Notes: a model not told the origin generated them from the sequence alone. A DNA stretch of 64,000 nt from Pseudocolwellia agarivorans (GCF_002000085.1 NZ_MUZU01000003.1:124001-188000); one strand, 5' to 3'; shown: positions 27,430 through 36,683, numbered from the stretch's first letter. A program made the numbers and translations.

Positions 27430-29906
27430 AACGACCACTCCAAGCCCATTGCTTTTAAGTGGTATGCGACTTTATCGCTTAAGTCATCAACCGATTTAGA
27501 AAGGGTTGGTAAGGGTGTGCTATAACGTTCTTCCAGCTCTTTAACTCGGTTTGCCATTTGTTGTGTGACACGTTCAATCTCAGCAACGATATTGGCTTGT
27601 AATGTGGCTAACCACTTATCATCAACAATCAGATTTTTAATTTCATTAATAGTCAGTTTTGGATATTGGTTAAATACGGCTAAATCCAAAGCCTCTTGCG
27701 CTTCTTTGACTGATTTTTTAGCGGCAGTTTCAGCGTTAAACAACTTAGTTGCTTGTTTAAGTACTTTAACTTCATCACTGTCAGTTGCTAGCTTAGCTCT
27801 GGCAGCAACACTGGCTTTAGTGATTTTGTCTTTGTCGTTGATGGCATCAACTAGTGAACCATCTTCACCACCATTTTCCTCTAGGTAGTTTTCTAGTACT
27901 TGAGTGGCTTCATCTTGTTTCGCTTGTAGCGCATCAACCTTGGCTTGTTCATCAGAAAAATAACGAGCGACAATAAGGCTTGGCGGAATAAGTTCAGCTT
28001 TGTACTTTTTCTTGTTAATGATTAAATCAGCCGTTTCTTTGAGCTTTTCGCCTTTTTTAGCAATCAGTTCTCGCAGGGTGTTGCCTGCTTGCCAATCATC
28101 TTGCGCCAATACATATACATCGTCTTGTAGGGTTTCAGCCCAGTAATCCATAAGGATTTGGTAAATGTCGTATTTACTTAATAAGTCGCTATTGGCATAA
28201 GCATTCAGTAAGTTTTCTGAAATGTTAAAGATAAAGTTTTTCGGGTTATCACCAACTTTAATGTCTTTAAGCTTTGCCTCAGGTATCCATTTTTTGAATG
28301 GTAATAAACTACGGCTGGCAAAGTCTTTAAACTCTTGATGAGCAAGAATGCTACTTTTAACTTGGCTGGCTTCAAGCATACAGAGACTGTAACCGTTGCG
28401 TTTAGGTTCTGGCGCTGGTTTGAATAGGGTTGCACGAATACTTGGGAATACTTGCCAGTAATGTTCTAGCGCATCAATATCACGGTTCGGAATGCCGCCT
28501 TGCAGGTGTGCGCTTAAATCGTGTAAATCTTCTGGCTCAGACGAGTCGATATAACGCGGAATATTAAGGTTGTAATCATTCTTAGCTATTTCATCAAGTG
28601 GCACTAAACGGCTAAAACGTTCAAGCTCTAACCCTTTGTTAAATACATCAACCACTTTATGAATGTCTTGGCTACGCAGGCGGTTTTTGTTGCCATCTTT
28701 AATAAAACCTTTAGAAGCATCAATCATAAAGATTGGGCGGCCTGAAATTGTTGGTAGGTTTTCATCATCTTCGTTAAAGTTAGTTACCGCTTGTTGCGCA
28801 TGTTCTTTATCGATGATTATGATGCAAGCAGGAATACCAGTCCCGTAAAACAAGTTGGCGGGCAAACCAATAATGCCTTTTATGTAACCTTGCTTTATAA
28901 GGTTCGCGCGAATATTAGCTTCAGCGTTACCACGAAATAGCACGCCATGGGGTAAGATTACCGCACCTTTACCTGTGTTTTTTAAGCTTTTGATAATATG
29001 TAATAAAAAGGTGTAGTCACCATTTTTCTCTGGAGGTGTACCCCATGTGAAACGGTTATATTGATCTGCTGCGGGATTTAAGCCGCTGGTCCAGTTTTTG
29101 TTTGAAAATGGTGGGTTGGCAACAGCAAAATCAAACGTTTTTAGTTGTCCATCGGAGTTTTTCCATTGCGGGTCTGAAAGCGTATTGCCTTTCCAAATTT
29201 TTGCCGTTTCAGTATTATGCAAAATCATGTTCATACGGGCTAATGCGCTGGTGGCATTATCCATTTCTTGCCCGTAGATAGACAATCCACGAGGTGCTTC
29301 GTCACTGGCTTTTAATAATAAAGAACCTGAACCACAGGTTGGATCATAAGCGGTTGCATCTTGTGGTGTATTGTCTTTAATACCTACGACTTTAGCTAAT
29401 ATTTGTGACACTTCAGACGGTGTATAAAATTGACCTTTAGATTTACCTGACTCCGTAGCAAAATGACGCATTAGGTACTCGTAAGCATCTCCTAATAAAT
29501 CATCACCGCCAGCGCGGTTGGCTGTTAGGTCTAAACCTTGAAAAATACCAACCAACTTGGTGAGGCGGTCAATCATTTCTTTGCCTTTGCCTAGCTTGTC
29601 TTCATCGTTGAAATCGGCAACGTCAATAACGCCTTTAAGGTCGTTTTCTTCGGCAAGGGCTGAGATGATTTTATTAATTTTATCGCCAATCTCTTTATCG
29701 CCTTTGGCTGCTACCATATCGTCATAACTTGCGCCTTTTGGTACAACAATCATACCGTAAGGGTCGCCTTTAAATTTGTCGCTCACGTACTTCATAAATA
29801 ACATGGTGAGTACGTAGTCTTTGTATTGGCTGGCATCCATTCCGCCACGTAGCTCGTCACAGCTTGCCCATAATGATGAATAAAGTTCTGTTTTTTTAAT
29901 TGCCAT
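27426..29906 (-). CDS. hsdM: Type I restriction enzyme, methylase (M) subunit
   Basis: This N6-adenine methyltransferase protects the host sites. The 826-residue protein has the N-terminal HsdM helical domain (residues 8-150), QFYTPSEV at 159-166, the SAM-binding motif DPTCGSGSLL at 188-197 and the catalytic NPPF at 264-267. The C-terminal 200 residues are rich in Ala, Glu and Lys with coiled-coil character. At 826 residues it is longer than the usual 500-odd, with the extra in the C-terminal half. Overlaps hsdS, so M and S are made together. Confidence 0.96.
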   Translation of the reverse strand: MAIKKTELYSSLWASCDELRGGMDASQYKDYVLTMLFMKYVSDKFKGDPYGMIVVPKGASYDDMVAAKGDKEIGDKINKIISALAEENDLKGVIDVADFNDEDKLGKGKEMIDRLTKLVGIFQGLDLTANRAGGDDLLGDAYEYLMRHFATESGKSKGQFYTPSEVSQILAKVVGIKDNTPQDATAYDPTCGSGSLLLKASDEAPRGLSIYGQEMDNATSALARMNMILHNTETAKIWKGNTLSDPQWKNSDGQLKTFDFAVANPPFSNKNWTSGLNPAADQYNRFTWGTPPEKNGDYTFLLHIIKSLKNTGKGAVILPHGVLFRGNAEANIRANLIKQGYIKGIIGLPANLFYGTGIPACIIIIDKEHAQQAVTNFNEDDENLPTISGRPIFMIDASKGFIKDGNKNRLRSQDIHKVVDVFNKGLELERFSRLVPLDEIAKNDYNLNIPRYIDSSEPEDLHDLSAHLQGGIPNRDIDALEHYWQVFPSIRATLFKPAPEPKRNGYSLCMLEASQVKSSILAHQEFKDFASRSLLPFKKWIPEAKLKDIKVGDNPKNFIFNISENLLNAYANSDLLSKYDIYQILMDYWAETLQDDVYVLAQDDWQAGNTLRELIAKKGEKLKETADLIINKKKYKAELIPPSLIVARYFSDEQAKVDALQAKQDEATQVLENYLEENGGEDGSLVDAINDKDKITKASVAARAKLATDSDEVKVLKQATKLFNAETAAKKSVKEAQEALDLAVFNQYPKLTINEIKNLIVDDKWLATLQANIVAEIERVTQQMANRVKELEERYSTPLPTLSKSVDDLSDKVAYHLKAMGLEWSL

Positions 29907-29941
29907 GGGAAATTTGTTTAATCCTTTTTAAGTTAGCCGTA

Positions 29942-30181
29942 TTAAAGCTGGTTTGTGTTTAAACCAGCGGCTTTTAATCGCTGAGTGAGATTACGCATTT
30001 TTGAAAATTCAGTGCCGAAACTAGGTTTAAGACCAACACCTTCACAAAACTCTTTAGCGGTAATGCTTTTAAGATTATCAGCGTATTTGATCATTTGAAG
30101 ATGCATTTCAGTGGTGAACTGATTGCGTGGTGCTTCGCCTAATGCATGTTTGATATTGTCGAATATTTTTTGTTCGTTCAT
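29942..30181 (-). CDS. Small HTH-like protein heading the restriction operon
   Basis: The 79-residue protein precedes hsdM by 35 bp on the same strand. It contains EMHLQMIKYADNLKSITAKE and FCEGVGLKPSFGTEFSKMRN, which read as a compact helical domain with helix-turn-helix character. I recall similar small proteins with type I hsdM genes annotated as HTH-like. An operon regulator is the natural guess, in the way C proteins act for type II systems, but no direct evidence exists here. An inverted repeat lies about 30 bp upstream of its start. Confidence 0.65.
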   Translation of the reverse strand: MNEQKIFDNIKHALGEAPRNQFTTEMHLQMIKYADNLKSITAKEFCEGVGLKPSFGTEFSKMRNLTQRLKAAGLNTNQL

Positions 30182-30210
30182 AGGACGATTATTCTTTTTA
30201 TGGAGATTTA

Positions 30211-30239
30211 GCTAATTTATCTAATTTATATAAATTAGC
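30211..30239. promoter_or_regulatory. Inverted repeat in the divergent hsd/fic promoter region
   Basis: GCTAATTTA and TAAATTAGC form a perfect 9-bp inverted repeat with an 11-bp A/T spacer, 30 bp upstream of the small HTH-like gene. It is well placed to be an operator for that gene and the hsd operon, possibly bound by the HTH-like protein itself. This is inference from position and symmetry. Confidence 0.45.
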
Positions 30240-30311
30240 AAGAGAATAATTGTGAAACTTTATTTGCAGTTAATTATGAGTAAACAACGCGGCTATTCAC
30301 AAACGGCACTG

Positions 30312-30384
30312 TGTCCTTATCTATTTGTGTTTTGTCCTTATCTCGACTAACATAAGGACAAAACCAAAAATAAATGTCCTTATC
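30312..30384 (+). promoter_or_regulatory. Cluster of four TGTCCTTAT boxes in the fic promoter
   Basis: The 9-mer TGTCCTTAT occurs at 30312-30320, 30333-30341 and 30375-30383, and inverted (ATAAGGACA) at 30352-30360. Copies one and two are 21 bp apart, and copies two and three form a symmetric 28-bp palindrome with a 10-bp centre. The last copy covers the ribosome-site position just before the ATG at 30387. A fifth copy (inverted) lies inside the gene at 30640-30648. This is the pattern of an autoregulator's operator array. Confidence 0.7.
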
Positions 30385-30386
30385 TT

Positions 30387-31811
30387 ATGAATCTAAAAAA
30401 AAGATTACAGCAAGAATATAGCGTAATGCTAAATATTTTACGTAACGCATTTATTCCTTTGAGCCTTGGTGACATTAATACAGAAATAAATAAAAGCACT
30501 GAAAAAACAATACATAAAAAAACTATTCAACGCCGATTAAAAGATTTAATTGAAGAGGGTTTGGTACAAAAAGAAGGTAAAGGCCGTAATCAAAAATACT
30601 ACGTAAATAAAAATAACAACTCTGTATTAGCCTATTCAAATAAGGACAAAGTGAGTTCTACTATAGGTGCATATGATATTGATGAAGACAAAAATCATCC
30701 TATATTTTCAAATAACGCCTTGTCTCTCTTAAGCTATTTAGAAACGCCCTCTTACGGCAGAATAAAAACCAGCTATCAAGTAAATTTAATTGAGAGTTAT
30801 GTTCCTAATCAAACCCAATACGTTCCTGATGTTGTTCGTGAACAATTATTTCAATTAGGTAAACGCTTTGATCAAACGTTAGCGGCAGGCACTTATGCTA
30901 AGCACATTGGACAAAGGTTGTTAGTTGATCTTTCTTATCATTCAAGCCGTTTAGAAGGCAATACCTATTCAAAACTTGATACGCAAAACCTAATCGAAAA
31001 TGGTTTTACGGCCGACGGTAAAATACATGAAGAAACTGTGATGATAATGAATCATAAAGAGGCTATTTTATTCTTAGTTGAAAATGCTGATGAGATTCCA
31101 CTTTCTACATTCACTATACGTAATATTCATTACTTATTGGCACAAGATTTACTTAAAAACCCAAATGCCTGTGGCAGAGTTCGTGAGGTTGAAGTAAAAG
31201 TGGGTAAATCGTCTTATTTACCTTTAAATAACCCGCATCAATTAACTGAACATTTGGCGTTATTGTTAAGAAAGGCAGCTCAAATAGACGATGCCTTTGA
31301 ACAAAGTTTTTTCTTACTGATTCATATTTCATATTTACAAGCATTTGAAGATGTTAATAAACGTACGGCTCGACTTACTTGCAATATACCTTTTATTAAA
31401 GGCAACCTTTGCCCCTTAAGCTTTATTGATGTACCGCAAGAAGATTACTTTAAAGCATTATTGTACTTTTATGAAAAGAATGATTTTCTTCCCGCGTTAG
31501 AGCTTTTTCAATGGGCGTATATAAAGTCGTGCGAGCAATATGATGTAGTTAAAGACTCGTTAGGAGAGATAGACAGCTATCGAATTCAGTACAGAGCCGA
31601 ACGAAAAGAAGTGATTGCAAAGATCATTCGTAGCAGAATTCAGGGTAGTAAAATTGAACCTGCCATTACACGTTACTGCCACGAAAATAATATAGCCTCA
31701 CCAGATAAGTTTATTACTATGGTATTACAAGAAATTGAAACTCTGCATTCTGGCGCTCTGGTAAGCTTGGGAGTAACAGAGTCGATATTTAAAGCGTGGA
31801 AGATTAGCTAG
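30387..31811 (+). CDS. Fic family protein with N-terminal winged-helix domain
   Basis: The 474-residue protein has an N-terminal winged-helix DNA-binding region (about residues 10-75, TIHKKTIQRRLKDLIEEGLV) and a Fic domain. An inhibitory-helix motif SSRLEGN lies at 186-192 ((S/T)xxxE(G/N) type), and the Fic core is QAFEDVNKRTAR at 318-329. The core keeps Phe, Asp, Asn and Arg but has Gln318 where the catalytic His of HPFxxGNGR usually is, and Lys for the second Gly. Canonical Fic enzymes attach AMP to hydroxyl side chains; this variant may be inactive or act differently. It diverges from the hsd operon over a shared 205-bp region. Confidence 0.88.
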   Translation: MNLKKRLQQEYSVMLNILRNAFIPLSLGDINTEINKSTEKTIHKKTIQRRLKDLIEEGLVQKEGKGRNQKYYVNKNNNSVLAYSNKDKVSSTIGAYDIDEDKNHPIFSNNALSLLSYLETPSYGRIKTSYQVNLIESYVPNQTQYVPDVVREQLFQLGKRFDQTLAAGTYAKHIGQRLLVDLSYHSSRLEGNTYSKLDTQNLIENGFTADGKIHEETVMIMNHKEAILFLVENADEIPLSTFTIRNIHYLLAQDLLKNPNACGRVREVEVKVGKSSYLPLNNPHQLTEHLALLLRKAAQIDDAFEQSFFLLIHISYLQAFEDVNKRTARLTCNIPFIKGNLCPLSFIDVPQEDYFKALLYFYEKNDFLPALELFQWAYIKSCEQYDVVKDSLGEIDSYRIQYRAERKEVIAKIIRSRIQGSKIEPAITRYCHENNIASPDKFITMVLQEIETLHSGALVSLGVTESIFKAWKIS

Positions 31812-31824
31812 CGCTATATGTGAA

Positions 31825-31846
31825 AACGGCTCATGTAAGAGCCGTT
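31825..31846 (+). terminator. Hairpin after fic
   Basis: AACGGCTC-atgtaa-GAGCCGTT is a perfect 8-bp stem 13 bp after the fic stop. The T-run after it is poor (CTGTTC), so termination strength is uncertain. Confidence 0.55.
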
Positions 31847-31897
31847 CTGTTCAAGTTATTTAAATTTTATAACAACGAAATAAATCGCTTAGACAAA

Positions 31898-33019
31898 CTA
31901 TTTACCTGCTGAGTTTCTGCTACGTTGCCATCTTCTTAACGACATGGCAATACCGGTATACACCAATAAACACGCGAGTAATGACGCTAATCCCGCTAAG
32001 GTTTGCCCCACTAAACCGTATATTTCGCCTGTGTGTAAAAAACGTATGTAACTTCTTGCTTTGCGATAGGTTGAATAGTCTTCAAAGTTTTGCTCTGCAA
32101 TAAAGTCTCCGTTTAAAGTGTTTACTAATACACTTTTACGCTTTTGTGGTTCGCCGCCATTACCCATATCTACTTGAAACGTTTGAATGCTTTGCGGTAC
32201 GGCTGAAAGTGAAAGACTTACGGTTTGCCAATCAGGATTGTCTTTATTCACCTGTAACCATAGTGTTTGCATGCTAAGTTGTTGAGCTAAGCTTTCTTGC
32301 TTTAATGGTTGTGCCTTCGGCAGGGCTTCTTCATGTGAAGACACGTATGTTTTAAGGGTGTTACCCGGCCATTTAAATGAGAAAAAGAAGGCGGTAAATG
32401 TAATTACAATTAACAGTGGAGCCATATAAAAGCCAAAAGTATTATGCCATTGGTAATCTCTAGCTTGGCCATTTTTGTGATTTTTAGTGATTATAAGCTT
32501 TTGTTTAAAAGCTCTTTTTTTGAATTTAGCGGGTAACCATAAATATAACCCCGTTAAGGCAAGTAAACAAAAAATAACATTTGATATACCATTAACCCAA
32601 CGACCGGTTTCGCTAAACTTTCCGTCAAGCGTTAACCACCGATGAAATGCTCTTAACTTGCCGAAAAACACCTTGGTTTGTTGGCCCGGTTCTAACATTT
32701 CTTTCCCTGTAAACGGATTTAAATAAGCCAGTGTTTTACGGCCTTCTTTAACAATAAAGGGTGCGTTGTTTTCGTTAGAAAAACTAATAGAGGGTTCTTT
32801 TTCAGTGTCATATGTTTTTGCTATTGCAATCACGTTATCAAGTGATAAGCGCGTGGCATTTTCGCTAGGTGCTACAGGAAAATCAGCCACTTGTGCTGAT
32901 TGGATCATTTGTCTTTCGTAAGTAAGTCCAACGCCGGTAATCGACATAAGAAAAATAAAAATAGCTGCACTACAGCCAATAATAAGGTGGAACCAAAAAA
33001 AGAATTTTCTAATATTCAT
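31898..33019 (-). CDS. PepSY-associated membrane protein (iron-uptake linked)
   Basis: The 373-residue protein has four membrane helices (about 12-35, 140-165, 195-215 and 335-362) with two periplasmic PepSY-like segments between them. Conserved features are WFHLIIGCSAAIFIFLMSITG, the AFHRWLTLDG stretch, the WHNTFGFYMAPLLI helix and the final IRFLHTGEIYGLVGQTLAGLA. The histidines in these helices suggest haem or metal binding. Such proteins sit next to siderophore receptors and may act as inner-membrane iron reductases. It follows the receptor gene by 95 bp in the same direction. Confidence 0.88.
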   Translation of the reverse strand: MNIRKFFFWFHLIIGCSAAIFIFLMSITGVGLTYERQMIQSAQVADFPVAPSENATRLSLDNVIAIAKTYDTEKEPSISFSNENNAPFIVKEGRKTLAYLNPFTGKEMLEPGQQTKVFFGKLRAFHRWLTLDGKFSETGRWVNGISNVIFCLLALTGLYLWLPAKFKKRAFKQKLIITKNHKNGQARDYQWHNTFGFYMAPLLIVITFTAFFFSFKWPGNTLKTYVSSHEEALPKAQPLKQESLAQQLSMQTLWLQVNKDNPDWQTVSLSLSAVPQSIQTFQVDMGNGGEPQKRKSVLVNTLNGDFIAEQNFEDYSTYRKARSYIRFLHTGEIYGLVGQTLAGLASLLACLLVYTGIAMSLRRWQRSRNSAGK

Positions 33020-33036
33020 TTGCTTTTCTTACGTTA

Positions 33037-33056
33037 AAGCACCCCGAAGGGTGCTT
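33037..33056 (-). terminator. Hairpin between the siderophore receptor and PepSY genes
   Basis: AAGCACCC and GGGTGCTT form a tight stem-loop in the gap between two same-strand genes, followed on the minus strand by TTT. It may lower read-through from the receptor gene into the PepSY gene. Confidence 0.55.
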
Positions 33057-33114
33057 GATTTGTTTAATAATAATTTACAGTATTTAGCTATTCTAGCATT
33101 AACAGCGACCGTTT

Positions 33115-35205
33115 TTAAAAAGAGGTTTTCACTTCAAAACGAGCCGTAGCACCATCGCCAATGGTTACGTTGTTAATACCACCGCCGGCAAGGTAGTCAG
33201 CATCAAATAAGTTTTCTACGTTTAGTCGTAAATCAACTTTTTTGCCCATTATTCTTGTTTGGTAAGTAGCACCAACATCTACTCGGCTGTATGAGTCTTT
33301 AGATACGGTATTATCGTTATCAGCAAAGCGTTCACCTTGGTAAAAAATACCTGCGTTTAACGCTAATTGTTCTGTTAATTCGTAACGCGACCATAACGAT
33401 GCAGACCACTCTGGTGCATCAACAGGTGTGTTTCCTTGATACTTTGCATCTTCTTCGTAGTTAGCATCTAAATACATAACCGATGTGATCACAAACCATT
33501 TATCTGTAATAGCGCCTTGTGCTGAAAGCTCTACACCTTTATGTTTTTGAAGTCCGGCTTGCGTGGTAACCGTATCAAATAGCGGATCATCAAGTAGTCT
33601 TTCTGAAATTAACGTTCCACTTTTTTCAATATCAAAAATAGCCGCATTTAATAATAAGCGATTAGACACTTGCCACTTTGCACCTATTTCTATTTGCTTA
33701 GAGGTGGTTGCGTCGATTTTCATTCCGTCATTTCTATCACGAACATCATCTATATGTTCACGTGCTTGTGGCTCAAAACCTTCAGAATAGTTAACATAAA
33801 TCGTACTATTTTCAGCAGGATGATACAGCACGCCTACTTTAGGTAATAACGATTCGTTGTCGGCATTTTCTTTATTTTGTTTGTCGTAACGACCACCAAT
33901 AGCCACTTGCCAACGTTCGTTGAAAGACATTAGATCTTGAAAGTAAATGCCATAATAATCATATTCTGTAGTACTTAAACTTGTATCCGTTTTATAGCTA
34001 ACATTAGGTCTCATTGGCTCAGTTTGACCTGGCGTATAACTAATGCTATCTGCTGATGTTCTTAACTGACCATAGTAATAATCAAGGCTGTTGGCACCAA
34101 TTAAGATGTTGTGTTCAACACCACCAAAAGATACTTCACCGTTAATATCAATAAATGCTGTTTTGAATTTCCAATCATCGTGGCGATCATAAGGGTTAGA
34201 TGAGTAACTATCACCTTGTTGGTAATTTGAAGGCATTTTAGGTGATGATTCAAAACGTTGACGTTCAAAGTCTTGTTCGTTGTAGCCTACTTTAACTTGC
34301 CATTCAGGGTTAACAAAGTACGTTAATTTAAGGCCTTTGTTTTCAACCGTAATATCTGTAAATGCCCAAGAGAAGTCATTAATGGTATGTTCATTACTGA
34401 TCACATCGCCATCAGCATTTAACCATGCGCCGGTATCTAAACCTGCTTTGTCATTCGTTCGGTCGTAATAAGCATTTACAATAAAATTATCGCTAACTTG
34501 ATGTTCAACAATAAGCGAACCTAAAAAACGATCACGCTCACGTTTTTCACCATTTTGGTATTCACGATCAAAATTTACGTCTTGCTTAACCAAAACCGCA
34601 CGGTAATTGGTGTCAGCCATTATCTCTCCACCCGCATCAAGCATAAAGCGTGTTGAACCGTTTTGATCGGTGTCTGCACTGACTTCTAATAACGATGTTG
34701 ACGTTGGTTGCTTGGTTACCATGTTAATCAAGCCACCTGGAGCCGATTGACCATATAAAATACTTGAGGGGCCTTTAATAACTTCTACACGTGATAAGGT
34801 TTCGATAGGTTGTTGATAATGAGACCAATGTTGATGACCATCGCGTAAATATCCGGTAGAAGAGCTTAATTCAAAGCCGCGCGAGCTAAATACTTCACGG
34901 TTTCTTTGCTTAGAACCCGGCGATAAACTTGCGTCGTTATTGAGTACTTCACCTAATGTCGTCGCTAGCTGCTCATCAATAATAGTTTCTGGAATAACCG
35001 TAACAGCCTGCGCAGTTTCAAGTAGTGAAACATTAGCACGCATAGCGCCTGAAGCATTATCGACCTGATAATTATTAAAGTAACTACCTTTAATTTTTAT
35101 CACTTCAATATCTTTTTTATTATTGTTTTTGTCTTGCAGTTCGGCTGAACTTGATAGAGCAACCAGCCCTAAACTAACACCAATAAAAATTTGACTTAAC
35201 TTCAT
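33115..35205 (-). CDS. TonB-dependent siderophore receptor
   Basis: The outer-membrane receptor is 696 residues from the ATG at 35205, which follows GGAAG and opens a signal peptide (MKLSQIFIGVSLGLVALSSSA). The plug domain shows SLLETAQAVTVIPETIIDEQL, the LSRVEVIKGPSSILYGQSAPGGLINMVTK signature and then a 22-strand barrel ending in the usual aromatic residue (FEVKTSF). The plug text is of the FhuE/FpvA ferric-siderophore class. Gene pairing with the PepSY protein and a Fur-like site upstream support iron uptake. The ligand cannot be named. Confidence 0.92.
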   Translation of the reverse strand: MKLSQIFIGVSLGLVALSSSAELQDKNNNKKDIEVIKIKGSYFNNYQVDNASGAMRANVSLLETAQAVTVIPETIIDEQLATTLGEVLNNDASLSPGSKQRNREVFSSRGFELSSSTGYLRDGHQHWSHYQQPIETLSRVEVIKGPSSILYGQSAPGGLINMVTKQPTSTSLLEVSADTDQNGSTRFMLDAGGEIMADTNYRAVLVKQDVNFDREYQNGEKRERDRFLGSLIVEHQVSDNFIVNAYYDRTNDKAGLDTGAWLNADGDVISNEHTINDFSWAFTDITVENKGLKLTYFVNPEWQVKVGYNEQDFERQRFESSPKMPSNYQQGDSYSSNPYDRHDDWKFKTAFIDINGEVSFGGVEHNILIGANSLDYYYGQLRTSADSISYTPGQTEPMRPNVSYKTDTSLSTTEYDYYGIYFQDLMSFNERWQVAIGGRYDKQNKENADNESLLPKVGVLYHPAENSTIYVNYSEGFEPQAREHIDDVRDRNDGMKIDATTSKQIEIGAKWQVSNRLLLNAAIFDIEKSGTLISERLLDDPLFDTVTTQAGLQKHKGVELSAQGAITDKWFVITSVMYLDANYEEDAKYQGNTPVDAPEWSASLWSRYELTEQLALNAGIFYQGERFADNDNTVSKDSYSRVDVGATYQTRIMGKKVDLRLNVENLFDADYLAGGGINNVTIGDGATARFEVKTSF

Positions 35206-35260
35206 TACGCTTCCACTAATTTGTTCAATTATGATAATTAGCGCAGATATTAACATAAAC

Positions 35261-35279
35261 GCGAATGATATCAATTCTT
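35261..35279 (-). promoter_or_regulatory. Possible Fur box upstream of the siderophore receptor
   Basis: The 19 bases at this position share 12 with the Fur consensus (GATAATGATAATCATTATC), with the core AATGATA intact. A second partial match, ATGATAAT, lies at 35230-35237. The location 56-74 bp upstream of the receptor start is suitable for iron repression. The match is moderate in A/T-rich DNA. Confidence 0.4.
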
Positions 35280-35376
35280 ATTTAGATATTATGATGAATT
35301 ATCTTTAAATATTCTTAGCTTGGATATGAAAATAAAAATAAAAAAGCTCTGCGGCATATTGATATGCCGCACATAG

Positions 35377-35982
35377 TTACTGGAATACAAGCATAAAAGG
35401 TAAGCCATTAGGCGATATTAACCACGCTAATGCACAACAATTAATAATAACGGTAAGCCAAAAAACAAACCTAAAGTCTTTTTTCTGAGATTTATGCCTA
35501 AGTAATTGTTGCGCAATGGCTGCACCTGGCCAGCCGCCCACTAAGGCTAAGGCATGTAAAGTACTTTCTGGAGTACGCCACGCCCCTCGTTTTGCTTTAG
35601 ACTTATCAAGCGCATACGCAAAAAAGGTAACAAAGCTCATACCTAAATATATAAATACAATATTTTCAGGTAAATATCCCATCATTAAAGCTAATGTTAA
35701 GCCCACTAAAAAGATCACAGATAAATAAATTGAAAACTTATTACTACCTTTAGCTTGTTTTACTTTTAACTTTTCGCCTGCATACGTTGCATCGTTTGCA
35801 CAATAGCGACCTTGCTTATCTTTACTTATAGAAAAGGTTATAACATCGTTTATTTGAGGAGTGCGTATACGGTTTGAAAAACCCGTTCTGTGAATAAAAA
35901 CCTGATCACCACCGCCATTAGGTGCAATAAAGCCAAAGGCTTTTTCGTTATTCCACTTTATTAACTTCCCTTTTAAACGCAT
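35377..35982 (-). CDS. Cold-shock domain plus DUF1294 membrane protein
   Basis: The 201-residue protein joins an N-terminal cold-shock-like domain (residues 1-70; KGKLIKWNNEKAFGFIAPNGGGDQVFIH has the RNP-type aromatic surface) to a membrane part with three or four helices containing the DUF1294 text (YALDKSKAKRGAWRTPESTLH and LVGGWPGAAIAQQLLRHKSQKK). This fusion is widespread in Proteobacteria with unknown function. The first domain probably binds single-stranded nucleic acid at the cytoplasmic face of the membrane. Confidence 0.9.
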   Translation of the reverse strand: MRLKGKLIKWNNEKAFGFIAPNGGGDQVFIHRTGFSNRIRTPQINDVITFSISKDKQGRYCANDATYAGEKLKVKQAKGSNKFSIYLSVIFLVGLTLALMMGYLPENIVFIYLGMSFVTFFAYALDKSKAKRGAWRTPESTLHALALVGGWPGAAIAQQLLRHKSQKKDFRFVFWLTVIINCCALAWLISPNGLPFMLVFQ

Positions 35983-36188
35983 TTTTAAGTCCTTATAAGC
36001 AATATAAACCGAGATAATATCATTTAGTTTGCAACTATCAATTTAGCTTTCTAGTAACGTCCACTCTTGAGATGATATGAGTATTTCTCAAGGTGGTATT
36101 CATTTATGTAAGAGCATAGTTAAGATATAGTTTCCTTATGTTATTTAAGCTTATATTTACAAGTCTCTAAGACTTTGCAGGAAATAAA

Positions 36189-36683
36189 ATGAAGACCATA
36201 TTAATCATTGCTTTATCAGCTGTGCTATTTACTCAAAGTGCAAACGCAACTAAAGCAAATAACTGGGAGCAATACGAACAGCTTGCAGAAAAAGTTGAGG
36301 CGAATATAACAACGGCTTCATTTAAAGAATTAACCGAAAAAAGTATTGAGCTTGTTAATCTGTCAAAACAACTATTACCTGAATTTATGAGTAAAGAAAG
36401 CGCATGTAAAAACTACTTATCAGCTGTTTTGTCTGCCTCTGATGAAATGCTCACCATTTCGCTTGATGACATTGAACGCGATTATCATTCTGACGGAAAA
36501 CTACCTAAAGTAGATTCGCCTATTTGTTACTACGCTAAAGACTTATTAGTGCATCCAACCACCATGGCAATAGTGGCTAATACTCAAAACGATACAAAAA
36601 AAGCACGTGCTCAAATAAAACTAGAGCTTGAAGAAGTACTAACCCATTTTAGTTTTGTTAAACAAGCAGCGGGTTATAGATAA
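36189..36683 (+). CDS. Exported hypothetical protein
   Basis: The 164-residue protein opens with a signal peptide (MKTILIIALSAVLFTQSANA, residues 1-20) after AGGAAATAAA at ribosome-site distance. The mature part is almost all helix (ELTEKSIELVNLSKQLLPEF) with two Cys (CKNYLSA and SPICYYAK) that may form a disulfide. I do not recognise the family. Upstream, an inverted repeat CTTGAGA ... TCTCAAG lies at 36066-36092. Confidence 0.75.
   Translation: MKTILIIALSAVLFTQSANATKANNWEQYEQLAEKVEANITTASFKELTEKSIELVNLSKQLLPEFMSKESACKNYLSAVLSASDEMLTISLDDIERDYHSDGKLPKVDSPICYYAKDLLVHPTTMAIVANTQNDTKKARAQIKLELEEVLTHFSFVKQAAGYR

Noticed and set aside
20688-31811. Prophage or integrative element carrying the restriction island
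   Set aside because: No integrase, recombinase, tRNA gene or flanking direct repeat was found at the edges next to lexA or the PepSY gene.
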